DNA from: Magnetospirillum sp. SS-4
GTDB taxonomy: Bacteria > Pseudomonadota > Alphaproteobacteria > Rhodospirillales > Magnetospirillaceae
Reading direction: 5' to 3'
Assembly (NCBI RefSeq): GCF_902729425.1
Contig: NZ_CACVCH010000070.1
Span: 248,001-312,000, forward strand
DNA: 64,000 bases
A model generated the notes under the pieces. That model ran no database searches, was not told the DNA's origin, and saw only the letters and a program-made list of their open reading frames with translations. Numbering within the stretch: position 1 is the first letter of the stretch; each line of letters begins with the position of its first letter. This document shows positions 57,381 to 64,000 of the stretch, in pieces. The position numbers and the translations under genes are program-made.

Positions 57381-57498
57381 TGGGCAGCACCTTCTCGACC
57401 TTCGCCGAGGGCGGCGGCGGGTCCCACGAGGAAAGAAACAGGCCGCCGGCAACGACGGCCAGCAGCACGACGACCGAGAGGATGAGGATTTTGTTCAT
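57361..57498 (-). CDS. 45-residue membrane peptide
   Basis: The ATG at 57498 opens a 45-residue product with one hydrophobic helix (residues 3-24) and a Pro-rich tail ('SSWDPPPPSAKVEKVLPNDKFPR'). It overlaps the following exported-protein gene by 20 bases, so the two are likely coupled. A Pro/Lys tail outside the membrane suggests an adaptor or anchoring peptide. The function is unknown; the call rests on the overlap and the clear membrane helix. Confidence 0.6.
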   Translation of the reverse strand: MNKILILSVVVLLAVVAGGLFLSSWDPPPPSAKVEKVLPNDKFPR

Positions 57499-57639
57499 GG
57501 GCGGCAGGAAACCTTGCGAAGCACCTGATGAATGTGAGCGGACTGGACACGGCCGTGCCGGGCCGGCTACAAGCGGCGGGGGCAGTGTATCGGCCCCATC
57601 GCGCTTGATCAATGTCGGCCTGGAGGGGTGGACGAACCG

Positions 57640-58233
57640 ATGTCGGGGAGAAGCAGCGACGCCATGGCCGACGAACTGGCTCTGCTGGCGTCCCGGCTGT
57701 CGGGGCGCCTCGCCCGCACCGTGGTGCTGGTGGGGCTGATGGGGGCCGGCAAGTCCTGTGTCGGCCGCCGGCTGGCATCCCGGCTGAACATGGATTTCGT
57801 CGATGCCGACGTCGAATTCGAAGCCGCCGCCGGCTGCACCATCAGCGACTATTTCGCCCGCTTCGGCGAGGCCGGCTTCCGCGACGGCGAGCGCAAGGTC
57901 ATCGCCCGTCTGCTGGACGGCCCGCCGGTGATCCTGGCCACCGGCGGCGGCGCCTTCATCGACCCGGCCACACGCCGGCGCATCAAGGAAACCGGCATAT
58001 CCGTATGGATTCGGGCCGAGCTTGACCTGCTGCTGAAACGCACGGTCGGCCGCGACCACCGGCCGCTGCTGAAGCAAGGCGACCCGCGCGAGATTCTCGG
58101 CCGCCTGATGGAAACCCGCTATCCCGTCTATGCCGAGGCCGACATCACCGTCGAGTCCACCGACGAGGTGGCCGAGGCCACCGTCGCCCGCGTCATGGCG
58201 GGCCTGATCGACTACCTGGAGCCGACGACATGA
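57640..58233 (+). CDS. aroK: Shikimate kinase
   Basis: The enzyme phosphorylates shikimate in aromatic amino acid synthesis. The 197-residue protein has P-loop 'GLMGAGKSCVGRRLA', shikimate-binding 'DADVEFE' with 'GEAGFRDGE', 'ATGGGAF', and the LID Arg in 'VGRDHRPLL'. Start candidates are ATG 57640 (GGAGGGG 11 bases upstream) and ATG 57664. Its stop overlaps aroB by 4 bases. Confidence 0.95.
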   Translation: MSGRSSDAMADELALLASRLSGRLARTVVLVGLMGAGKSCVGRRLASRLNMDFVDADVEFEAAAGCTISDYFARFGEAGFRDGERKVIARLLDGPPVILATGGGAFIDPATRRRIKETGISVWIRAELDLLLKRTVGRDHRPLLKQGDPREILGRLMETRYPVYAEADITVESTDEVAEATVARVMAGLIDYLEPTT

Positions 58234-59333
58234 CCATTGTTTCCCTCGACCTGGGCGAACGCGGCTACGACATCCACATCGGCCCCGGCCTGCTGGACCG
58301 CGCCGGCGAATTGATCCGCCCGGTGATGCAAGGCGAACGCGCCCTGGTGGTGACCGACGACCAGGTGGCGCCGCTTTATCTGGAGCGGGTGGAGAAAAGC
58401 ATGGCGGCGGCCGGCATCCAGCCCCTGCACACCGTGGTCCCGGCCGGCGAGAAGACCAAGGACTTCGCCCATCTCGAAGCCCTGCTGGACGCCATGCTGG
58501 CGGCCAGGGCCGAACGCGGCGCCATGGTGGTGGCGCTGGGCGGCGGCGTCATCGGCGACCTGACCGGCTTTGCCGCCGCCATCTTGCTGCGCGGCGTCGA
58601 TTTCGTCCAGATTCCCACCACCTTGCTGGCGCAGGTGGATTCCTCGGTGGGCGGCAAGACCGGCATCAACACCCGCCACGGCAAGAATCTGGTGGGATCG
58701 TTCCACCAGCCCCGGCTGGTGCTGGCCGACACCGGCGTCCTCGACACCCTACCCCGCCGCCAGGTGCTGGCCGGCTATGCCGAGGTGGTCAAGTACGGCG
58801 TCATCGACGACGCCCCGTTCTTCGACTGGCTGGAGACCAACGGCGCCGCCCTGGTCGACGGCGACGCCTCGGCGCGGGCGCACGCCATCGCCACCAGCTG
58901 CCGTGCCAAGGCCCGCATCGTCGCCGCCGACGAGCGCGAAGGCGGCGTGCGCGCCCTGCTCAATCTGGGTCACACCTTCGGCCACGCCCTGGAGGCCGAG
59001 ACCGGATTTTCCGACGAGATCCTGCACGGCGAGGCGGTGGCCATCGGCATGGTGATGGCGCTCCGGCTGTCGGCCCAACTGGGGCTGGCCCCGGCCGAGG
59101 ACGCCGAACGGCTGAAGCGTCATCTCGACGCGATCGGGCTGCCCTCGGCGCTGCCGCCGGGCCGGCTATGGCCGGTTCCGCGCCTGCTGGAGCACATGCG
59201 GGGCGACAAGAAGGTCAAGGACGGCAAGGTCACCTTCGTGCTGGCCCGGGGAATCGGCCAAAGCTTCCTGACCCGCGAGGTGCCCGAGGCCGAACTGGCG
59301 GCGATGCTCGGGGAAATGGCGGCCGGGAGGTAG
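58230..59333 (+). CDS. aroB: 3-Dehydroquinate synthase
   Basis: This NAD- and metal-dependent enzyme converts DAHP to 3-dehydroquinate. The 367-residue protein has 'VALGGGVIGDLTGFAAA', 'PTTLLAQVDSSVGGKTGIN', and metal ligands in 'AEVVKYG' (Glu), 'NLGHTFGHALE' and 'LHGEAVAIGM'. It is translationally coupled to aroK; the aroKB pair followed by a CNNM transporter is a common alphaproteobacterial arrangement. Confidence 0.96.
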   Translation: MTIVSLDLGERGYDIHIGPGLLDRAGELIRPVMQGERALVVTDDQVAPLYLERVEKSMAAAGIQPLHTVVPAGEKTKDFAHLEALLDAMLAARAERGAMVVALGGGVIGDLTGFAAAILLRGVDFVQIPTTLLAQVDSSVGGKTGINTRHGKNLVGSFHQPRLVLADTGVLDTLPRRQVLAGYAEVVKYGVIDDAPFFDWLETNGAALVDGDASARAHAIATSCRAKARIVAADEREGGVRALLNLGHTFGHALEAETGFSDEILHGEAVAIGMVMALRLSAQLGLAPAEDAERLKRHLDAIGLPSALPPGRLWPVPRLLEHMRGDKKVKDGKVTFVLARGIGQSFLTREVPEAELAAMLGEMAAGR

Positions 59334-59337
59334 GATC

Positions 59338-60603
59338 ATGGACGAGAACATCCTGTCGCTGATCGCCATCTTCGGGCTGCTGATCCTGTCGGGATTCTTT
59401 TCGGGGTCGGAAACGGCGCTGACCGCGGTGTCGCGGGCGGTGATGCACCAGATGGAGCAGGACGGCAGCCATCGCGCCCGGCTGGTCAACCGGCTGCTGG
59501 CCACCCGCGACCGCCTGCTGGGCGGGCTGCTGCTGGGCAACAACCTGGTCAACATCCTGGCGTCGTCGCTGGCCACCAGCGTGCTGATCGGCATGTTCGG
59601 CGATACCGGCGTGGTCTACGCCACCGCCGCCATGACCGTCGTCCTGGTGCTGTTCGGCGAGGTGCTGCCCAAGACCTACGCCATCTACCACGCCAACCGG
59701 GTGGCGCTGCTGGCGGCGGCGCCGGTATCCATCGTGGTGCTGGTGCTGACGCCGTTCGTCCGCGCCATCGAGGTGGTGGTGCGGCTGGTGTTCCGCCTGT
59801 TCGGCGCCAGCTACGCCGCCTCGGTGACGCCGGAGGCCGCCATGATGGAGCTGAGGGGCGCCATCGAGGTCCACGCCGGCGAGGAGGAAGTCCGGGAGGA
59901 ACGGCGCATGCTGCGCTCGATCCTCGAACTGGCCGACGTCGAGGTGGGCGAGGTCATGACCCATCGCCGCAACGCCGTCACCATCGACGCCGGCCAGCCG
60001 ACCTCGGCCATCGTCGATCAGGTGGTGGGCAGCACCTATACCCGCCTGCCGCTGTGGAAGGACGACCCCGACAACATCGTCGGTGTCATCCACGTCAAGG
60101 ACATGCTGCGCGCCGTGCGCGGCCACGAGGGCGGGCTGGACGAACTGAACGTGGCCGAATTGGCCTCGCCGCCCTGGTTCATCCCCGATTCCACCACCTT
60201 GCTGGAGCAGTTGCGCGCCTTCCGCCAGCGGCGCGAGCACTTTGCCCTGGTGGTGGACGAATACGGCTCGCTGATGGGGGTGGTGACCCTGGAGGACATC
60301 CTGGAAGAGATCGTCGGCGACATCGCCGACGAACACGACAACGCGGTGGCCGGGGTCAGGCCGCAATCGGACGGCAGCTTCATCGTCGACGGCTCGGTGA
60401 CCATCCGCGATCTCAACCGCGAATTCGAATGGCGGCTGCCGGACGAGGAGGCCACCACCATCGCCGGCCTGGTCCTGCACGAATCCCGCCAGATCCCCGA
60501 TGTGGGGCAGGTGTTCCGCTTCCACGGCTTCCGCTTCGAGATCGCCCGGCGCCAGCGCAACCAGATCACCAGCATCAGGATCACCCCGCCGACGGGGGAA
60601 TGA
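59338..60603 (+). CDS. CNNM/CorC-family membrane protein (HlyC/CorC type)
   Basis: The 421-residue protein has a DUF21 membrane domain (four helices, about 5-190) with 'FFSGSETALTAVSRA' and 'LFGEVLPKTYAI'. Two CBS domains (about 210-330) and a CorC/HlyC C-terminal domain (about 345-420) follow. Relatives export magnesium or cobalt, or support ion homeostasis; older hemolysin names are misleading. It lies 4 bases after aroB and is probably in the same operon. Confidence 0.92.
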   Translation: MDENILSLIAIFGLLILSGFFSGSETALTAVSRAVMHQMEQDGSHRARLVNRLLATRDRLLGGLLLGNNLVNILASSLATSVLIGMFGDTGVVYATAAMTVVLVLFGEVLPKTYAIYHANRVALLAAAPVSIVVLVLTPFVRAIEVVVRLVFRLFGASYAASVTPEAAMMELRGAIEVHAGEEEVREERRMLRSILELADVEVGEVMTHRRNAVTIDAGQPTSAIVDQVVGSTYTRLPLWKDDPDNIVGVIHVKDMLRAVRGHEGGLDELNVAELASPPWFIPDSTTLLEQLRAFRQRREHFALVVDEYGSLMGVVTLEDILEEIVGDIADEHDNAVAGVRPQSDGSFIVDGSVTIRDLNREFEWRLPDEEATTIAGLVLHESRQIPDVGQVFRFHGFRFEIARRQRNQITSIRITPPTGE

Positions 60604-60613
60604 CGAGCCCCCG

Positions 60614-61015
60614 TCAGCCGGCGCGGACGGCCCAGGCGACCAGTCCGCCGGCCTGGCGCTCCATGCGCGGGCGAACCAGCCCGGTGGCGAGATCCACGTA
60701 GGCGAAGGTCTTCTGGGCCTTGGGCTCGTCCCGCAGCTTGAGAAATGTCCCCGATGGGGTGGCGAAGGCGTCGCCGATATCGGGATAGCCGCCGCTCGCC
60801 TCTCCCAGGTCGATGGCGGCTCCCTCGGCGACGGCCAGCGGTGTGTCCGGATCGATGTAGATCAGGGCGAGGTCGCGCCGCCCGGCGGTCAGCGCGACCA
60901 GATAGTGGTTGATGTAGTCGCGGCCCGGACGCTCGACCTTGAGGCACAGGACGGCACGGCCGTCCACGGTGGCGGTGACCAGGCTGCCGGGCGGAACGCG
61001 GTGGGCGGGGATCAT
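60614..61015 (-). CDS. Uncharacterised beta-rich protein
   Basis: The 133-residue soluble protein has no signal peptide. It looks all-beta ('GSLVTATVDGRAVLCLKVERPG', 'DLALIYIDPDTPLAV'). No catalytic motif or family is recognised. Its ATG overlaps the stop of the upstream TPR gene (61012-61015), so the two are co-translated. It is convergent with the CNNM gene. Confidence 0.68.
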   Translation of the reverse strand: MIPAHRVPPGSLVTATVDGRAVLCLKVERPGRDYINHYLVALTAGRRDLALIYIDPDTPLAVAEGAAIDLGEASGGYPDIGDAFATPSGTFLKLRDEPKAQKTFAYVDLATGLVRPRMERQAGGLVAWAVRAG

Positions 61016-61767
61016 TTGACGGCGACGTCCATCAGTTCGAGATTGCGCCGGGCGGTCTCGGCCACCGGGCTGTCGGGAGCGGCGGCGATGGCCTTCATCC
61101 AGTCCTCGCGGGCGCCGGCCGGATTGTCCTCCATGCGGCGGATCAGGCCACGCTCCAGCAAGGCGTCGGGCAGGCCGGGGTCCAGCACCAGCGCGCGGGC
61201 GATATCCTCCTTGGCCGGTTCCAGCCTTTCGAGAAGGCGATGGGCGGCACCGCGCAGCACCATGGCTTCGACCCGGTTGGGCTGGGCCTTCAGCAGGGTG
61301 GTCAGCACCTCCACCACCTCCTGGTGAAGCCCGGCCTGGGCCAGGGCCACCGCCTTGTCCAGCAGCAGTTCGGGATGACCCGGCACCAGCCGCAATCCGG
61401 CCTCCAGATCGGCCAGGGCCTTGTCGGGCATCCCGGCCATCAGCCACGACTGCGCCGCCTGAGCCAGCATGTCGGCCCTGAGGCCTTCCGGACCGTGGCT
61501 GGCCTGGGCCAGGGCTTCCAGCCGCCGGGCGGCTTCTTCCAGCTTGCCCAGTCCGATCAGGGCCACGGCGGCGCAATGGCGCGCCGGCTCGCCTCCGCCC
61601 AGCGATTGCCAGGCCAGCGCCTCCTCCCACCCGTCCTCCGGCTTCTGGCGGGCCAGATGCAGGCAGGCGCGGTATTCCTGGCGGGGATTGACGGCCTCGG
61701 CCCGGCCAGGGACGGGCGACAGCAGGATCGACGCAAGCGGCAGCAGGGCGGCGAGGTGGCGCATCAT
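61012..61767 (-). CDS. Exported TPR-repeat protein
   Basis: The 251-residue protein has a signal peptide (about 1-24, ending GRAEA). About five tetratricopeptide repeats follow, for example 'DKALADLEAGLRLVPGHPELLLDKAVALAQAG' and the next two units. TPRs mediate protein contacts in the periplasm; the partner is unknown. ATG 61767 or 61764 starts the signal peptide. It is in an operon with the overlapping gene at 60614 and possibly with the glucosaminidase gene upstream. Confidence 0.78.
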   Translation of the reverse strand: MMRHLAALLPLASILLSPVPGRAEAVNPRQEYRACLHLARQKPEDGWEEALAWQSLGGGEPARHCAAVALIGLGKLEEAARRLEALAQASHGPEGLRADMLAQAAQSWLMAGMPDKALADLEAGLRLVPGHPELLLDKAVALAQAGLHQEVVEVLTTLLKAQPNRVEAMVLRGAAHRLLERLEPAKEDIARALVLDPGLPDALLERGLIRRMEDNPAGAREDWMKAIAAAPDSPVAETARRNLELMDVAVK

Positions 61768-61812
61768 CGGCCGGGTGTGCCACCAAAGCCCCGGGGGACG
61801 CAAGAGGGAAAC

Positions 61813-62748
61813 TCAGCCGGCCGAGGCAAGACGCCGCGGCAGGGGCTGGCCCAGGCGGGCTCCGTCGAACCGGGCGAGATCGTTGTGACGCATCACGGCG
61901 CGCACGGTTTCCACATAGGCCTCGCCCCGCTCGGAATAGCGGCTGAGGGCGGCGGCCAGGGCATGGCCGTCGGGGGTGGCGCCACGGGCGCGGGCGACGG
62001 CGCGGGCACGGCGCAGGTCCTCGTAGGCCCGGTGGGTGTTGAGATTGTGGACATAGGCGCGCACCGCCTCGTACAGGGTGCCGAAATGGCGCATGCCGGG
62101 CTCGCCGCCCGCCACCTCGACGGTATGGCCGAACAGGTTGCGGCTGCGGCGCACCAGGCGCGAGGTGCCCCAGCCGGATTCCTCGACCGATTGCGCCAGG
62201 GCCAGCGACGGCGGCACCACGTCGACGCGCGACATCAGCTTTTTCAGATCGCCGTCCTCGACGCCATAGCGCTGCGCCAGCGAGTCCAGCCAGATCCGGT
62301 CGTCGTCGCCGAGCGGCCTGTGCGCGGCCCTTTGGGCGGCGATGTCCAGCAACCGGGCGCGATCGTGGGCGATTTCCTCGCCCACCGCCAGCACCAGCGG
62401 CAGCATCACCTTGAGAAAGACCCGCTTGCGGGTGTCGATGTCGGGCAGGTCGTCCAGGTCGGCGGGGACCTGGGTCAGGAACAGCGGCGGCACCTCGATC
62501 CGACCGTCGCCGACGGCGTCGAGGGAATAGCCCATGCGGCGAAAGGCCTCGTCGAGACGGGACGCGCTGCTGACGTCGGCATGATCGATGGAAGCGGGCT
62601 CGATGCTTTCGGGAGCCGTGCGCTCAGCCACCTGGACCGGTGGGCGCGCCCCCTTGAGAACCACGGTGTAAAGTCCGCCGATGGCGCCGATGGCGGCGAT
62701 AAGACAGGCGGCTGTGATGATTCGGGACCCGACTGACCCGGTTGCCAT
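61813..62748 (-). CDS. Bax-like N-acetylglucosaminidase domain protein
   Basis: The 311-residue protein has an N-terminal membrane anchor (about 10-32). A linker and a glucosaminidase domain (about 150-300) of the Bax/FlgJ-like GH73 type follow. The likely catalytic Glu lies in 'LALAQSVEESGWGTSR' and conserved aromatic features in 'NLFGHTVEV' and 'FGTLYEAVRAYVHNLNTH'. It would cut peptidoglycan glycan strands in the periplasm. The ATG at 62748 has a GGAGGTGA site. Confidence 0.85.
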   Translation of the reverse strand: MATGSVGSRIITAACLIAAIGAIGGLYTVVLKGARPPVQVAERTAPESIEPASIDHADVSSASRLDEAFRRMGYSLDAVGDGRIEVPPLFLTQVPADLDDLPDIDTRKRVFLKVMLPLVLAVGEEIAHDRARLLDIAAQRAAHRPLGDDDRIWLDSLAQRYGVEDGDLKKLMSRVDVVPPSLALAQSVEESGWGTSRLVRRSRNLFGHTVEVAGGEPGMRHFGTLYEAVRAYVHNLNTHRAYEDLRRARAVARARGATPDGHALAAALSRYSERGEAYVETVRAVMRHNDLARFDGARLGQPLPRRLASAG

Positions 62749-62762
62749 ATGGGCTCACCTCC

Positions 62763-62782
62763 ATATTGTTGCAGTGCAATAT
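62763..62782. repeat. Small inverted repeat upstream of the glucosaminidase gene
   Basis: ATATTG (62763-62768) faces CAATAT (62777-62782) around TTGCAGTG, in an AT-richer patch just before the ribosome site of the reverse-strand gene. It may be an operator. Confidence 0.3.
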
Positions 62783-62850
62783 CAAGAGGCACCCTAGCGG
62801 CATGTTTCGAAAAAAACAACCCTAACCTGCCCAGACAGGAACAAATAGGG

Positions 62851-62876
62851 AAAATGGGCGCCCCGGCGGGACGCCC
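62851..62876 (-). terminator. Terminator of the FeSII-like gene
   Basis: Read on the reverse strand, GGGCG-T-CCC, loop GCC, then GGG-G-CGCCC forms a stable stem followed by ATTTT. It lies 26 bases past the ferredoxin stop. Confidence 0.65.
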
Positions 62877-62902
62877 CTTCACCGCCCCGCGACGGCCGCC
62901 AC

Positions 62903-63286
62903 TCACCGCCGCAGGTCGATTTCCACGCCGGGTTCGCCCGAGAATTCCACCAAGATGTCCTCGCCGCGCACGATGTACTGGCAGGCCAGCCGGTAGGGCG
63001 GCGGCATGTCGTTGGTCTCGGTGTTGTCCAACTGGGCCTTGGTCAGCTTGCCGTTGACCGACAGGGTCAGCTTCTCCTTGTCGGTCAGGTGGATGGCCAT
63101 GGGGGCGTTGTCGCCCAGCACCGTCACCTTGATCAGGCAGGACCCGCATTCGCCGTCCTGGCACTGGCAGGGAATGGGGATGCCGTGCTGCCTGGCGACG
63201 CCCAGCAGAGTCTTGTTGTCGCCGGCCACCGCATAGACGGTGATGTCCTTGTCCAGGGTGGGGGCGCTGAAGGTCACGTTGGCCAT
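62903..63286 (-). CDS. Shethna-type FeSII [2Fe-2S] ferredoxin
   Basis: The 127-residue protein closely resembles Azotobacter vinelandii FeSII (Shethna protein II) along its whole length, as I remember that sequence. Shared features are 'AVAGDNKTLLGVA', the cluster loop 'CQDGECGSCLIKVT', 'LTDKEK', 'PPPYRLACQYIV' and 'DILVEFSGEPG'. Likely ligands are C42, C47, C50 and C102; C40 is extra. FeSII locks nitrogenase into an inactive, oxygen-protected complex, and relatives also occur as nif-linked ferredoxins. Its start overlaps the end of the upstream SIR2-like gene by 13 bases. Confidence 0.85.
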   Translation of the reverse strand: MANVTFSAPTLDKDITVYAVAGDNKTLLGVARQHGIPIPCQCQDGECGSCLIKVTVLGDNAPMAIHLTDKEKLTLSVNGKLTKAQLDNTETNDMPPPYRLACQYIVRGEDILVEFSGEPGVEIDLRR

Positions 63287-64000
63287 GGGGGCTCCTCTCG
63301 TTGCGCGGCGGTCAGGGCGGCGACCGCCTCGGACAGCCGCAGGGGCAAGGGCGTGATGCCCTCGGTCTCCAGAAAACGGATCTCGTTGCGGGTCAGCTCG
63401 TCCGGCACCACCGCGAAGCGGGGACCTCCGGAACGCCTGGCGATCTGGCGGGCGAAGGTGCGCAGGATCTGGTCGTAGAAGCGGCAGCCCAGGAAGACGA
63501 AGCCGCGCCCGGCGCGGCGCGCCTTGACCGTCTCGGGAATCGGGGTCTGGATGTCGATGTCGGTCAGCACCTCGACGTAATCGGAATCCGAGACCAGCAC
63601 GTCGCCGGTGGGCTGGGCGGCGCCATGGGGCTTGTAGAGCACCGTCTCCCACCCGGCGGCATCCCTGTCGGGAACGACGGCGCCTTCGGCGCTGACCGCC
63701 CTGGTCCAGACGCCGCCGTCAAGCCGGCGCGCCTTGGAGGCGCCTTGCACCTGCCCCCAATCGGCGCGGCCGCTGTCGATCAGCGCGGCCCGCATGGCGC
63801 CGTCGTACCAGGCGTCGACGATCAGCGGCAACCGGGGCAGGCCGGCCAGCCAGCGATGCAGGGCGTTGGGCGGCGGCACCGGCCGGAAGATGTCGGCCAT
63901 CAGCCGGTCGACGGTGACCCGGTGCTTGTGGGTCTCGATATACTGGGCGGCGTGCCACAGATTGTTCCTGATGCGGCCGGGCACGCCCACCTTGCCGCCC
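63274..64000 (-). CDS. SIR2-like domain protein (5' end outside the window)
   Basis: At least 238 residues are visible and the frame stays open to the window edge, so the N-terminus is missing. The core resembles SIR2-like domains of the type with 'LYKPHGAAQPTGDVLVSDSDY' (His of the HG motif) and 'GFVFLGCRFYDQILRTFAR' (Gly-Cys in place of Gly-Tyr/Phe). These domains bind or cleave NAD in several systems, including phage defence. Overlap with the FeSII-like gene means the two are made together. The NAD-binding N-terminal Gly-rich motif cannot be checked here. Confidence 0.75.
   Translation of the reverse strand, partial: GGKVGVPGRIRNNLWHAAQYIETHKHRVTVDRLMADIFRPVPPPNALHRWLAGLPRLPLIVDAWYDGAMRAALIDSGRADWGQVQGASKARRLDGGVWTRAVSAEGAVVPDRDAAGWETVLYKPHGAAQPTGDVLVSDSDYVEVLTDIDIQTPIPETVKARRAGRGFVFLGCRFYDQILRTFARQIARRSGGPRFAVVPDELTRNEIRFLETEGITPLPLRLSEAVAALTAAQREEPPWPT

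Overview
The window is a gene-dense, high-GC segment of an alphaproteobacterial chromosome. It carries 59 protein genes and shows no tRNA, rRNA, CRISPR array, prophage or intact insertion sequence. Gene content suggests a free-living, flagellated, microaerophilic or denitrifying member of the Rhodospirillales, with Magnetospirillum and its relatives as the best guess. The supporting genes are a cytochrome cd1 nitrite reductase under FNR-type boxes, a ThiS-ThiG fusion, a DivL-like PAS kinase, a CZB chemoreceptor, nonulosonate and heptose sugar genes, and a Shethna-type FeSII ferredoxin. The genus is inferred from protein resemblance only. No magnetosome or nif structural gene lies in the window.

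Layout. 1-10400: disulfide oxidase DsbB, a secreted DUF6134-like protein, RNase R, GMP synthase, a RutE-like nitroreductase, a degenerate polysaccharide deacetylase, a YgjP-type metallopeptidase, a Bcr/CflA exporter and a soluble chemoreceptor. 10420-23464: an orphan aldolase/dehydrogenase fusion, HslVU, a signalling operon (receiver, CheC, PAS-GGDEF-EAL, rhodanese), a TerB-like protein, an ABC importer lacking a binding protein, and the thyA-folA pair. 23677-28426: rpmI-rplT, pheST and a histidine phosphatase.

28428-36156: a Tat-exported dienelactone hydrolase, a DivL-like kinase whose phospho-acceptor His is Ala, a 75-residue protein behind a repeat-rich leader, a PseG-PseH fusion overlapping a CgeB-like glycosyltransferase, and a lipoprotein. 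36292-45561: a surface-glycan district containing a GT39 enzyme, a GT9 enzyme, a phosphodiesterase, a GT2 enzyme, a second membrane glycosyltransferase and HddC/HddA of the GDP-heptose route. It is interrupted by a nitronate monooxygenase with a Cys-rich tail.

45562-64000: a small Cys-tailed protein, a receiver protein, bamD-recN, thiSG (reverse strand), a hydrolase and an MFS transporter, tpx, nirS, a secreted repeat-like protein with a 45-residue membrane peptide, aroK-aroB-CNNM transporter, three reverse-strand envelope genes, and, at the right edge, an FeSII-type ferredoxin overlapping a SIR2-domain protein cut by the window end.

Many genes overlap by ATGA or GTGA and are probably translationally coupled: DUF6134-rnr, ygjP-MFS, hslV-hslU, receiver-cheC, thyA-folA, pheS-pheT, pseGH-glycosyltransferase, GT39-GT9-GDPD, GT2-membrane GT, hddC-hddA, aroK-aroB. 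The observations most worth following are the FeSII/SIR2 pair, the His-less kinase with its odd downstream leader and micro-gene, the ThiS-ThiG fusion, the three FNR-like boxes before nirS, and the Fe-S-like cysteine motif in the nitronate monooxygenase.
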